Shown piece by piece: positions 26,741-35,423 of a stretch of 64,000 bases of DNA. The translations under genes were made by a program, and so were the position numbers. The stretch is from Burkholderiales bacterium (GTDB lineage: Bacteria > Pseudomonadota > Gammaproteobacteria > Burkholderiales > Burkholderiaceae_C): the NCBI GenBank assembly GCA_016223165.1, contig JACRPO010000001.1, positions 124,001 through 188,000 on the forward strand, in the 5' to 3' direction. Under the pieces are notes generated by a model that was given only the letters and a program-made list of their open reading frames with translations, was not told the origin of the DNA and searched no databases. Each line of letters opens with the position of its first letter. The stretch's first letter is position 1.

Positions 26741-29518
26741 TCAGGGCGTCGACGTGACGAAGGTGCAGCTCCAGTCGCCGCTGGTCGTGCCCACGGCGCA
26801 GCGGTACGTCTCCAGCGGCCCCGTACCCACCGGGTAGGTCGTGCCGCCGGCCGTGACCGCCTGCACCAGCGTGCGCCGCACCTGAAGGTACTCGTTGGCC
26901 GGGTTCGTGTCGGTGCCGGGCCTCGGCATCCTCGTCACCACCGACCAGCCGTTGCCGCCGTAGACGATGGCGCGTCCGCTCGTCGGCGTCATGTTCTCGA
27001 ACTTGACGTGGCGTGCCACCGGCGGGTTGGCCAGGCAGATGTTTCGGCCCTGGTCCGGCTGGGTGAAGTCGGGGCTGCAGTAGTGCGAGCGGTGCGTGCC
27101 GTTGAGGCGGTAGGTGTCGTCGGTGGCGTAGTTGCTGGCCGGGAAGACGAGCGGGCCGGTCGTGTAGTCGGTCCACGCCAGGTCGTGGCCCCAGAAGAAG
27201 CTCACGTCCTGCAGCGTCATGCAGGTTTGCGCCGCGCCGCTGCCGGTGCACTCCACGCGTGTGTAGCCGAACGCGTTGCGCGGATAGTCCTTGCCTCCGG
27301 CATCGAGTGCGCCGTTGCCCGTCACCTGCACGCCCTGCAGGATGAGACGGAAGCCGTTCGTGCCGAGCGGAATCCAGTCGACCCCGGAGCCGATCAGGCA
27401 GCGCCACCGACGGACCGGCGCCGTCTCGAGGACGCAGTTGGGGTTCGGATGCACGGGCTGCGTCGCAGGCGGCACGGCCGTCGTCGACGCCGTCGTGTCG
27501 TACTGGACATAGGGCGCGACGCCGCCACCGCCGTAGAAAGTGAAGCCGCCGATGACGCAGTTGTCGAGGTTCACCCCCCGGTCGGCCCCGTTCTGGTAGA
27601 CCTGGATCGTGCCGCTCGTGCACGGGCCTTGCACGAAGCCTGCGGTGGTGCTGCCCGGGATGGCCCGTGCCAGCGACAGCGCCGCCTGTGCCATCGCGGC
27701 GCTGAACTTCGGGATCACCGTGGTGACGCCGACCACGGTCATCACCTCCACCGCGTCGACGCCACCGGCTTCGACCGGGCGGTTCGGAGTCAGCGTGTGC
27801 CCCGCCTTCTGCGCCGCGTTCAGGTTGGCCCACATGCCCTCGACGTTGGGCGTGACGACGAGCGTCTGCGCCGGCGTCGTCGTCGTGCTGCCCACCGTGT
27901 CGGTGGCGCGCGCGGTGATGGGGTAGCTGCCTTCCGCGACGCCGGCCCAGGTGACCTGGAACGGCGCCGTGGTGGCCTCGCCCACCTTGGCGGCGCCGCT
28001 GAAGAACTCCACTCTGGCGATGCCGTCGGTGTCGGTGGCGGTGGCGGCGAGCGCCACGGAGCCGGTCGTCGCGTTCACCGGCAATGTCGCCGCCGCGGCT
28101 GAGCTCAGTGCCACCGCAGGCGGCACGTTGGCCGCGATGGTCACGCTGCGCGAAGCGGTGGTGCTGGTGCCGCCGCGGTTGTCGGTGGCGCGGGCAGTGA
28201 CGGTGTAGGTGCCGTGCTGCGTGGCACCGATGGGCACCGTGAGCCGGTACTTGCCGCTCGCGCCGTCGAAGGTGCCCAGGCCCAGCGACGTGGCGCCGTT
28301 GAAGAACTCCACCGAGGCGACGGTGCCGTCGCTGTCGGCGGCGGTGGCGGCCAGGGCCAGCGTCGTCGGCGCGTTGGTGCCGGCGGTGGGGGCCTCGAGC
28401 GCGATCGTCGGCGCCGTGTTGGCCGGAACGTTCACGGCGACCGAGGCCGTCGACTGGGTGGCGCCGTCGTTGTCGGTGGCGCGCGCGATGAAGGCGTAGT
28501 CGCCCAGCGCGCTGGCCGTCCAGGCGAACGTGTACTCGCTCGTCGTGCCGACGCGCGTGCCCTGGCCGAGCGGGGTGGCGCTGCCGGCGAGGAAGAACTC
28601 GACCTTGCTGACGCTGCCGTCGGCGTCGGCGGCGACGGCGCGCAGCGTCACGGTGCTGCCGAGCTGGATGCTGGCACCGGCCAGCGGCGCCGTCAGGTTC
28701 ACCGTGGGCAACGCGTTGACGATCACCTGCACCGACGCCGATGTGGCGACGGCGGCCTGGTTGTCGATGGCGCGCGCCGCCAGCGTGTAGACGCCGGCGC
28801 CGACGCCGGCCCAGCTGAACTCGTACGGCGAGGTGCTGTCTTCGCCGAGCTTCGTGCTGGCGTCGAACACGGGATTGGCCGCGTCGATGCGAAAGAACTC
28901 GACCTTGGCGATACCGCCGTCGGCGTCGGCCGCGTTGGCGACGATCGTCACCGCGGCGGGCGCGTTGGGCTTGAAGTTGTTCGCCGGGGAGGTGATCGAC
29001 ACCGTCGGCGGCTGGTTGGGCGTCGGCGCGGGTGGCGGCGAGGGCGTCGGGGCCGGTGCGGGCGCCGTGGTCACGGTGAGCGGCCGCGACGACGAGACGG
29101 CCGACTGCACGCCGCCGTTGCCGCCGCTGTCGAAGGCCACGGCGGTGATCGACAGCGCCCCGGTGGGTGCGTCGGTCCAGACGAGTTCGTAGGGCGCGGT
29201 GGCGTCTTCACCGATCTTCGTGGTGCCGTTGTAGAACTCGACGCGCGTCACGGTGCCGTCGCTGTCGGCCGCGGTGGCGGCGATGCGGATCGGTTCGCCC
29301 GCAGCGAAACTCGCGTTTGCGGCGGGCGAGTCGATGGTCACGCTGGGCGCCTGGTTGGTCGGCGCACCTGAGTCGCCGCCGCCACCACCGCCGCCGCAGG
29401 CGGCGAGTGCCGCCAGGGCCGTGGCCGACAGGGCCGCCCAGCGAACGAAGCCGCCAGTCAAGGGGTGGCCGCGGGTCGGGCGGGCGCCGGGGCGCGGGCA
29501 GGGACGCGTCAAGTTCAT
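26741..29518 (-). CDS. Ig-repeat lipoprotein, paralog 2
   Basis: A 925-aa exported protein, tandem paralog of the gene at 23594. The start is MNLTRPCPRPGARP; the lipobox ALAAC is followed by a glycine run. Five Ig-like repeats share the DSDGTVxxVEFxNG core, and the fourth and fifth align with those of paralog 1. The C-terminal domain begins LEGMWANLNAAQKAG and shows WGHDLAWTDYTTG, GRAIVYGGNGWSVV and a terminal CTFVTSTP. In place of paralog 1's poly-Pro run it has a short Cys-containing segment. The 240 bases between the paralogs contain no gene. The function is likely the same, on the cell surface. Confidence 0.88.
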   Translation of the reverse strand: MNLTRPCPRPGARPTRGHPLTGGFVRWAALSATALAALAACGGGGGGGDSGAPTNQAPSVTIDSPAANASFAAGEPIRIAATAADSDGTVTRVEFYNGTTKIGEDATAPYELVWTDAPTGALSITAVAFDSGGNGGVQSAVSSSRPLTVTTAPAPAPTPSPPPAPTPNQPPTVSITSPANNFKPNAPAAVTIVANAADADGGIAKVEFFRIDAANPVFDASTKLGEDSTSPYEFSWAGVGAGVYTLAARAIDNQAAVATSASVQVIVNALPTVNLTAPLAGASIQLGSTVTLRAVAADADGSVSKVEFFLAGSATPLGQGTRVGTTSEYTFAWTASALGDYAFIARATDNDGATQSTASVAVNVPANTAPTIALEAPTAGTNAPTTLALAATAADSDGTVASVEFFNGATSLGLGTFDGASGKYRLTVPIGATQHGTYTVTARATDNRGGTSTTASRSVTIAANVPPAVALSSAAAATLPVNATTGSVALAATATDTDGIARVEFFSGAAKVGEATTAPFQVTWAGVAEGSYPITARATDTVGSTTTTPAQTLVVTPNVEGMWANLNAAQKAGHTLTPNRPVEAGGVDAVEVMTVVGVTTVIPKFSAAMAQAALSLARAIPGSTTAGFVQGPCTSGTIQVYQNGADRGVNLDNCVIGGFTFYGGGGVAPYVQYDTTASTTAVPPATQPVHPNPNCVLETAPVRRWRCLIGSGVDWIPLGTNGFRLILQGVQVTGNGALDAGGKDYPRNAFGYTRVECTGSGAAQTCMTLQDVSFFWGHDLAWTDYTTGPLVFPASNYATDDTYRLNGTHRSHYCSPDFTQPDQGRNICLANPPVARHVKFENMTPTSGRAIVYGGNGWSVVTRMPRPGTDTNPANEYLQVRRTLVQAVTAGGTTYPVGTGPLETYRCAVGTTSGDWSCTFVTSTP

Positions 29519-29834
29519 CGAGACCTCGGGTCGGAATTCAGTGGCGCAGCCGGGGCGTTCGCAGCCCATGCCGCACGGGACCGCAAGGTGCGGCCTGCTC
29601 AAGGGAGCGTGCCACAGCCCATGCCGGGGTCGGGCCGCTGCACCCCGCGTCTCGGGGGCGCCGGTTCGGGCCGCGACCGTGAATTCCTCGGCGAGACAGC
29701 CGTCCGGGACGTCGGGCGCGAATTCCAGGTGCGCCCGCGTCGTTACCAGCGGGGGTGTCGGCGCGGGCACCTGCGCCGTCGTCGTGTTGGTCGACCGCCG
29801 GCGCCGCGCAGGGCCGGCGGGTCGGGGCGGGCCA
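29519..29834. other. Intergenic region upstream of Ig paralog 2
   Basis: This 316-base stretch lies between the start of Ig paralog 2 and the end of the HAD hydrolase gene. It contains the conserved element at 29601-29615. No coding frame with protein-like content is seen on either strand. Confidence 0.5.
29601..29615 (-). promoter_or_regulatory. Conserved element upstream of Ig paralog 2
   Basis: Minus strand GTGGCACGCTCCCTT, 83-97 bases before the start codon, matches the element before paralog 1 at 13 of 15 positions. A further shared CGCAAGGTG lies beside each copy (29582-29590 and 26572-26580). Confidence 0.35.
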
Positions 29835-30533
29835 TCAAGGCGCCGGCGCGTGCAATTGCAGCATCGGCCAGCCGCGTTCGGCCGCGATGGCGGCGAGCCG
29901 CGCATCGGCGTGCACGGCGTGCGGCTTGTCGACGGCGCCGAGGAGCGCCAGGTCGTTGATCGAGTCGCTGTAGGCCCAGCTCTCGAACTCACCGAGGCGC
30001 TGCCCGCGTGCCGCCAGCCATTCGTGCAGGCGCACGACCTTGCCTTCGCGCATGTTGAGCGTGCCGAGCGGGCGCCCGGTGAAGAGGCCGGCGGCGTCGA
30101 CCTCGCACTCCGTGGCGAGCAGGTGCTCGATGCCGAGCTCGACCGCCGTCAGCTCGGTGATGAAGCGGTTGGTCGCGGTGGTGAGCACGACGAGTGCGTC
30201 GCGCAGGTGCTCGTGCACCAGTGCCCGCGCGGCCGGCGAGAGCCGCGGCGCGACGATCTCGCGCAGGAAGGCCTCGCGCTCGGGCTGCCAGGCGGCGGCG
30301 CTGCGGCCGGCGAGCGTGCCGACGTAGAACTCGCTGAAGGCGCGCGTGCTCACGGTGCCGGCACGGTAGTCGCGGTCCATCGCCGCGTTGCGCTCGGCGA
30401 AGCTCGCGCGCTCGAGGATGCCGCGCTGCATCAGGAACTCGCACCACAGCATGTCGCTGTCGCCGGCGAGCAGCGTGTGGTCGAGGTCGAAGAGGACGAG
30501 GCGCGGTCGCCGGCCGTGCATGGCGCTGGCCAT
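29835..30533 (-). CDS. HAD-superfamily hydrolase, SerB-like
   Basis: A 232-aa phosphatase-type protein. Motif I is LVLFDLDHTLLAGDSDMLW (nucleophile and acid/base Asp), motif II TTATN, motif III Lys in MREGKV, and motif IV YSDSINDLALL. The cap domain placed after motif I fits the HAD-IB group (phosphoserine phosphatase-like). It is not a phosphonoacetaldehyde hydrolase: that family has a different motif I and cap lysine. It begins 4 bases after the aldehyde dehydrogenase stop codon and is the last gene of the minus-strand series. The substrate is unknown. Confidence 0.88.
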   Translation of the reverse strand: MASAMHGRRPRLVLFDLDHTLLAGDSDMLWCEFLMQRGILERASFAERNAAMDRDYRAGTVSTRAFSEFYVGTLAGRSAAAWQPEREAFLREIVAPRLSPAARALVHEHLRDALVVLTTATNRFITELTAVELGIEHLLATECEVDAAGLFTGRPLGTLNMREGKVVRLHEWLAARGQRLGEFESWAYSDSINDLALLGAVDKPHAVHADARLAAIAAERGWPMLQLHAPAP

Positions 30534-30537
30534 GGCC

Positions 30538-31911
30538 TCAAGGCGTGCGCAGGTGCCAGGCCTTCGGCCGCGTGAAGGTCTGGATGCCGGCCACGCCGAG
30601 CGTGAGGCCGATGCCAGAGTCGCCGACGCCGCTCCAGGGCAGGCGCGGGCTGACGCGGTCGCAGCAGTTCCAGTAGACGGTGCCGGCCTGCACGCGCGAC
30701 AGCACGGCGCGCGCCGCCGCTTCGTCCCTCGTGTAGACGCCGGCGGTGAGGCCGTAGCGCGTGTCGTTCATCAGCGCCACAGCCTCGTCGTCGTTCTTCA
30801 CCTTCTGGATGCCGACGATGGGGCCGAAGCTCTCCTCGCGCATCACGTCCATGCGGTGGGTCACATCGGTCAGCACGGTGGGCGGGAAGTGGTGTCCCGG
30901 ACCGGGCCCGCGCCGGCCGCCGGTGCGCAGCGCCGCACCCTTGGCCACGGCGTCGCGCACCTGCGCTTCGAGCAGCTCGAGCTGCGGCGCGCGCGTGATG
31001 GCGCCGATGTAGGTGCCGGGATCGCCCGGGTCGCCCTGCTTGAAGCTCGCCACGGTGGCGAGGAACTGCTCGACGAAGGCGTCGTGCACCGCCTCGTGCA
31101 CGTAGATGCGCTCCACCGAGCAGCAACCCTGGCCGGTGTTGTACATCGCACCGTCGGCGAGCGATTCGGCCGCGGCCTTGGGGTCGGCGTCGGCGCGCAC
31201 GTAGGTCGGGTCCTTGCCGCCGAGCTCGAGCTGCATCTTCACCAGGCGCCCGGCCAGCGACTGCGCGATGCGCTGCCCGGTGGCGTGGCTGCCGGTGAAG
31301 AAGAGGCCGTCGATGGCTTGCGCGATCAGCGCCGCGCCCACCTCGCCGCCGCCGACGAGGCAGATCATCACCTCGCGCGGCACGCCCGCCTCGTGCAGCA
31401 GGCGCGCGATCGCCAGGCCCGTGAGCGAGGCGTGCTCGCTCGGCTTGTAGAGCACGGCGTTGCCCGTCAGCAGCGCCGGCACGATGACGTTGCAGCCGAC
31501 GAACCACGGGTAGTTCCAGGCCGAGATGTTGGCCACCACGCCGAGTGGCGCGTGGCTGATCTCCTCGTGCATGTCGCCGCCGGTGAAGACATGCTCCTCG
31601 CGCACGGCGCCTTCGGCCTGCTCGAGGAAGAAGTCCAGCCGCGGCAGCAGGCCGTTCAACTCGTTGCGCGACTGCGCGATCGGCTTGCCCACCTCGCGCG
31701 TGAGCGTGGCGGCGAGCGCCTCGAGGTCGCGCACGACGAGGGCGCGGAAACGCTGCACGATGGCCAGCCGCTCGGCCATCGGCACCGCGGCCCAGGCAGG
31801 CTGCGTGGCGCGCGCCGTTCGGAAATGCGCGGCGACCGATTCGGCCGTCTCGGCGGCGACTTCGTCGATGAGGGCGCCGGTGGCGGGGTTGTGGATGGCG
31901 AGGGTGGGCAT
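30538..31911 (-). CDS. Aldehyde dehydrogenase
   Basis: A 457-aa NAD(P)-dependent enzyme. Landmarks are the oxyanion Asn in ISAWNYPWFV, the cofactor motif FFTGSHATGQRI, the general base Glu in MQLELGGKDP, and the catalytic Cys in YNTGQGCCSVER. VYWNCCDRVSPRLPWSG near the end is typical of a subgroup often found with glutamine-synthetase-like and PuuD-like genes. In this cluster it could oxidise a gamma-glutamyl amino-aldehyde, or phosphonoacetaldehyde. Against the latter, as I recall, known PhnY enzymes have Arg directly before the catalytic Cys, where this protein has Gly. The ATG at 31911 fits the family start. Confidence 0.93.
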   Translation of the reverse strand: MPTLAIHNPATGALIDEVAAETAESVAAHFRTARATQPAWAAVPMAERLAIVQRFRALVVRDLEALAATLTREVGKPIAQSRNELNGLLPRLDFFLEQAEGAVREEHVFTGGDMHEEISHAPLGVVANISAWNYPWFVGCNVIVPALLTGNAVLYKPSEHASLTGLAIARLLHEAGVPREVMICLVGGGEVGAALIAQAIDGLFFTGSHATGQRIAQSLAGRLVKMQLELGGKDPTYVRADADPKAAAESLADGAMYNTGQGCCSVERIYVHEAVHDAFVEQFLATVASFKQGDPGDPGTYIGAITRAPQLELLEAQVRDAVAKGAALRTGGRRGPGPGHHFPPTVLTDVTHRMDVMREESFGPIVGIQKVKNDDEAVALMNDTRYGLTAGVYTRDEAAARAVLSRVQAGTVYWNCCDRVSPRLPWSGVGDSGIGLTLGVAGIQTFTRPKAWHLRTP

Positions 31912-31985
31912 GGTCGTGAGGGGGCAGGAAGAAGGTCGATCGACTCGGGCTCGGCGCCTCGGGCTCGCTTGGGTGGCGTGGCGAA

Positions 31986-32870
31986 TCAGGGCGCCTTGGC
32001 GGCGCGGTGCAGTTGCGCGTAGTGCCGCGCCTGGACCTCGTCGCCCTTGGCGCGGTACAGCTGCTCGAGCTCCTCGAAGACGTAAGGGTCGGCGCTGCCG
32101 GCGGCCCGCCATTCGGCTTCGAGCCGCAGCTGGGCCGCAAGCGCTTCGTCGATGTGACCGAGCGCGCGTTGTGTCCAGGCGATCATCCAATGCGCGATGC
32201 GGATCGAGCGCGGGCTGCCGGCCTTCTCGCGCAAGGCGAGCGCCCGCTGGAAATGCTCCAGGGCCTCGGGGTAGCGGCCGAGACGGTGCAGCGCGTGGCC
32301 GAGGTTGTTGCGGATCGACGCTTCCCAGGCTTTGGCGGCCGGTTGTGAGGAGGCCTCGATCATCGCCAACGCCTGCTGGTTCCACTTCAGGTCGTCGGCC
32401 GGGGCGGTGTCGACGAAGGCCATCATGTGCACGGCGTCGATGGCCAGGCCGTCGAGGCCGCCCGCGCGCGCCGCGGCGAGCGCGCGTTCGTACGCGGCGC
32501 GCGCCGCGGCCAACGCCTCGGGCGTACGCTCTTCGGCGCGCGTGGCGCCGGAGATGTGGCTTCGCCCCCATTCGAGCGCATGCCGGGCTTGCGCCTCCGC
32601 GCCCGCACCGGCGAGCTGCGGCTCGATGGCCTTGAGGACCTCGCGCGCGCGTGCCGGATCGCGCCTGAGGCTCCAGGTGCGGGCGATTTGGGTCGTCAGG
32701 ACCAACGCGTCGTCGCCCTTCGCCGCGGCCAGCGCCTCCTTGAAGCGCTGCTCGCTGAGTGCGGGGTTGGCGAAGTCCCACAGCGCGGTCACGTCGACGG
32801 CGGCGCTTGCCGGTGCCACTGCGGCGGCCGCGGCCAGCAGGCAGGCCGATCGCCACGGCCGCGCCTTCAT
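31986..32870 (-). CDS. Exported TPR protein
   Basis: A 294-aa protein with a signal peptide (MKARPWRSACLLAAAAAVAPASA). It is otherwise helical, with TPR-like repeats (SIRNNLGHALHRLGRYPEALEHFQRALALREKAG, then RALGHIDEALAAQLRLEAEW). The start codon overlaps the stop of the amidohydrolase gene (ATGA), so translation is coupled. No catalytic motif is seen. Its place inside a catabolic gene series is unusual; it may act as a periplasmic scaffold, but this is a guess. Confidence 0.85.
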   Translation of the reverse strand: MKARPWRSACLLAAAAAVAPASAAVDVTALWDFANPALSEQRFKEALAAAKGDDALVLTTQIARTWSLRRDPARAREVLKAIEPQLAGAGAEAQARHALEWGRSHISGATRAEERTPEALAAARAAYERALAAARAGGLDGLAIDAVHMMAFVDTAPADDLKWNQQALAMIEASSQPAAKAWEASIRNNLGHALHRLGRYPEALEHFQRALALREKAGSPRSIRIAHWMIAWTQRALGHIDEALAAQLRLEAEWRAAGSADPYVFEELEQLYRAKGDEVQARHYAQLHRAAKAP

Positions 32871-33670
32871 CCCTTCACCTTGCGGCACTCGGCCAGGAAG
32901 TCCTGCAGCATCGCGCTGTCGTCGAAGTTGTCTGGGCTGCCGGGCTCGTGGAACTCGGGGTGCCACTGCACCGCGGCGACATAACCCTCGCCGCGCGTGC
33001 CTGCGCGGCGGATCGCCTCGATCGTGCCGTCGTCCGGGCAGCGCGCCTCGACCACGAAGCCCGGGGCCAGCGCCTTGATGCTCTGGTGGTGGATGCTGTT
33101 GGTGGTGGCGCGCTGCACCTGCGGGTACAGCTGCGCCAGCCGGCTGCCGGGCTCGATGTCGATGGGATGGAAATGCCGCTCGTAGCGGCCGAGCTCGCGG
33201 TGGGCGCGTGCGCCCGGCACCTGCGTCGCGATGTCCTGCCACAGCGTGCCGCCGAACATCACGTTGATGAGCTGCAGGCCGCGGCAGATGCCGAAGACCG
33301 GCTTGCCGGCCTTGACGAAGGCGTCGATGAGCTCGATCTCGTAGCGGTCGCGCACCACGTCGCCGGCCCAGTCGGGATGCAGCGGCTGCTCGCCGTAGCA
33401 CTCGGGAGCGACGTCGTTGCCGCCCTGCAGCACGAGGCCGTCGAGCGCCTGCGCATAGTCGTGCAGGTCGAGATCGCTGCGCTGCACGATGCTGTCCTTG
33501 GTGACGGCGGGGACCATCACCGCCATCGCGTGGCCCGAGAGCACCCAGTGCGCGACGCTCTGCTCGAGGTAGTGCAGCGTCTTGGTGAAGACGCCGGGCA
33601 GCGGCCCCTGCGAGCCGGGGTAGTAGATGCGTGCCGAGACGCCGATGAGGAGGGGCTTGATCGAGGCCAT
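32867..33670 (-). CDS. Gamma-glutamyl amide hydrolase, PuuD-like
   Basis: A 267-aa class I glutamine-amidotransferase-like hydrolase. The nucleophile Cys is in PVFGICRGLQLINVMFGG, and the His/Glu pair in VQWHPEF. DGLVLQGGNDVAP is the conserved substrate strand of the PuuD family, which cleaves gamma-glutamyl-gamma-aminobutyrate. The nearby glutamine-synthetase-like ligase would make the gamma-glutamyl amide, and this enzyme would release the oxidised amine with glutamate. The actual substrate here may be another gamma-glutamyl amino acid, since an alcohol dehydrogenase rather than an amine oxidase is present. Confidence 0.9.
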   Translation of the reverse strand: MASIKPLLIGVSARIYYPGSQGPLPGVFTKTLHYLEQSVAHWVLSGHAMAVMVPAVTKDSIVQRSDLDLHDYAQALDGLVLQGGNDVAPECYGEQPLHPDWAGDVVRDRYEIELIDAFVKAGKPVFGICRGLQLINVMFGGTLWQDIATQVPGARAHRELGRYERHFHPIDIEPGSRLAQLYPQVQRATTNSIHHQSIKALAPGFVVEARCPDDGTIEAIRRAGTRGEGYVAAVQWHPEFHEPGSPDNFDDSAMLQDFLAECRKVKG

Positions 33671-33757
33671 CGAGGAAACCTGCGCAGGTTCGTGCCGGAG
33701 CGCTTCGGTGGGTGTCGGTGGGTGTTTCGGTGGGTGTGGCAGCGCTCGCCGGCCAGC

Positions 33758-34903
33758 CTACATCGCCTGCATGAACAGCCGCTCGTAGTCGGCCTCGGTG
33801 GCCGGGCGCGGGTTGGTCTGGCCGGTGAAGTCCTTGGCGGCCAGCGGCACGAGCCGCGGCAGGTGGTCCTTGGTCACGCCGTGCGCCGCCAGGCCGCCGG
33901 CGATGCCGATGCGCTGCTTCAGGTGCTTGAGCCAGGCGATGAAGGCGAAGCCGCCGCCGGTGACGCGCGCCACGTGCGCGAGCTCGTCGAACTTGTGCGG
34001 CACGACCTCGTGGTTCCAGGCGAGCACGGTGTCGATCATCAGCGCGTTGGCCAGGCCATGGTGCAGGTCGCACACGGCGCCGAGCGCGTGCGCGCAGGCG
34101 TGCACCGAGCCGAGGTCCTTCTGGAAAGCGATGGCGCCCATCATCGAGCTCATCATCATGTCGGCGCGCGCCGCGATGTTGCCGGGCTCGGCCACCGCCA
34201 GCGCGAGCGAGCGTGCGCCGATGCGCAGGCCCTCGAGCGCGATGCCGTCGCACAGCGGGTGGAAGGCCGGCGACAGGTAGCTCTCGATGTTGTGCGTGAG
34301 CGCGTCCATGCCGGTGGCGGCCGTCACCGCCGCCGGCAGCGCGACGGTGAGCGCCGGGTCGGCGAACACCGCCTTGGCGAGGATCTTCGCGCTGAAGACG
34401 GTGCGCTTGACGTGCGTGTCGTTCTCCGAGACGACGGCGCTGCGCCCGACCTCGCTGCCGGTGCCGCTGGTGGTGGGCAGCGCCACGTAGTGCGGCAGCT
34501 CGTGCGTGATCGGCCGCACCTGCGGGTGGTCCCACACGTACTCGAGCACGTCGCCCTCGTGCACCGCCATCAGGCCGACCACCTTGCTCACGTCGAGCGC
34601 GGCGCCGCCGCCGAAGCCGATGACGCAGTCGGCGCCGTGCGCCTTGCAGGCGGCCGCGCCGGCCATCACCTGCGCGCACGTGGGGTTGCCGTGCACGCCG
34701 TCGAACACCGCTACCGCCAGACCCTCGAGGTGGGTGCGGAACTCGGCCAGCACCGGCAACTGCGCCAACGCACGGTCGGTGACGATGAGCGGCCGCTTCA
34801 GGCCCTGCTCGAGCAGGTGCGGCCCGGCGAGCTTGCGCGCGCCGACGCCGAAGTGGATGGTGGTGGGAAAGGCGAAGCGGGTGATGGTCATGGTGTCGCT
34901 CAT
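33758..34903 (-). CDS. Iron-type alcohol dehydrogenase
   Basis: A 381-aa NAD-dependent enzyme of the group III (Fe-ADH) family. The cofactor region is GFGGGAALDVSK, then LPTTSGTGSEV. The metal ligands are in TGMDALTHNIESYLSP (Asp and His) and CAHALGAVCDLHHGLANA (two His). In a gamma-glutamyl pathway it would oxidise the alcohol of a gamma-glutamylated amino alcohol. Alternatively it could interconvert 2-hydroxyethylphosphonate and phosphonoacetaldehyde, a reaction known for an Fe-ADH relative in phosphinothricin biosynthesis. It starts 33 bases after a small exported protein gene; 87 bases separate it from the amidohydrolase gene. Confidence 0.92.
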   Translation of the reverse strand: MSDTMTITRFAFPTTIHFGVGARKLAGPHLLEQGLKRPLIVTDRALAQLPVLAEFRTHLEGLAVAVFDGVHGNPTCAQVMAGAAACKAHGADCVIGFGGGAALDVSKVVGLMAVHEGDVLEYVWDHPQVRPITHELPHYVALPTTSGTGSEVGRSAVVSENDTHVKRTVFSAKILAKAVFADPALTVALPAAVTAATGMDALTHNIESYLSPAFHPLCDGIALEGLRIGARSLALAVAEPGNIAARADMMMSSMMGAIAFQKDLGSVHACAHALGAVCDLHHGLANALMIDTVLAWNHEVVPHKFDELAHVARVTGGGFAFIAWLKHLKQRIGIAGGLAAHGVTKDHLPRLVPLAAKDFTGQTNPRPATEADYERLFMQAM

Positions 34904-34936
34904 GGTGTCGTCATCCGGCCGGCCGCACCGGCCCGC

Positions 34937-35383
34937 TCAGCCTGCCGGGCAGCGGCGGAACTTGCCGGCGAGCGCCGGCTTGCCGAACACCGCCTGGAGC
35001 GGCTTGTCGGCATCGACCTGGAGGTACACGCCGCGCTTGTCGGTCCAGGCGGTGAAGGTGAGGCCCGGCGCCCCTTTGCGCGCCGGCTCGCCGATCATCG
35101 CGCCGCCGGCGTTGGGCGGCGGCGACCGCCCCCAGTAGCTGTGCGCGAACAACGGCTTGCGGGCGTCGACACGCTTCTTGCCGTGGACCACGCTGATGGC
35201 CTGCGGCGCCACGACGAGCCGCGTGCGATCGGGCCTGGTGCAGTCGACCGCGTAGCTGCCGGCGTGCTCCTTCAACGACGCGATGTCGTTGGCACTCTGC
35301 TGCGCCAGCGCCGCCGCGGCGAAGGCGGCGGACGAGATCGCAAGGCACGCGGCCGCGACGCGGGTGAACGGGTGCATGGGCAT
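34937..35383 (-). CDS. Small exported protein, unknown function
   Basis: A 148-aa protein with a Sec signal peptide (basic start, core VAAACLAISSAAFAAAALAQ, cut near residue 27). The second ATG (35377) is an equally good start. The mature part has two cysteines (positions about 48 and 144) and a beta-rich look (TRLVVAPQAISVVHG, GLTFTAWTDKRGVYLQV). I do not recognise it. It is between the ligase and alcohol dehydrogenase genes, 40 and 33 bases away. Its export is odd for a cytosolic pathway; it may be an unrelated envelope protein carried in the operon. Confidence 0.78.
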   Translation of the reverse strand: MPMHPFTRVAAACLAISSAAFAAAALAQQSANDIASLKEHAGSYAVDCTRPDRTRLVVAPQAISVVHGKKRVDARKPLFAHSYWGRSPPPNAGGAMIGEPARKGAPGLTFTAWTDKRGVYLQVDADKPLQAVFGKPALAGKFRRCPAG

Positions 35384-35423
35384 CTCCCTCGGTGAAGCTC
35401 AGATGACGCTCGGATGATCTCGC

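Noticed and set aside
29835..30533. HAD hydrolase as phosphonoacetaldehyde hydrolase (PhnX)
   Set aside because: Motif I (DLDHTLLAGDSD) and the domain layout are those of SerB-like HAD proteins, not PhnX.
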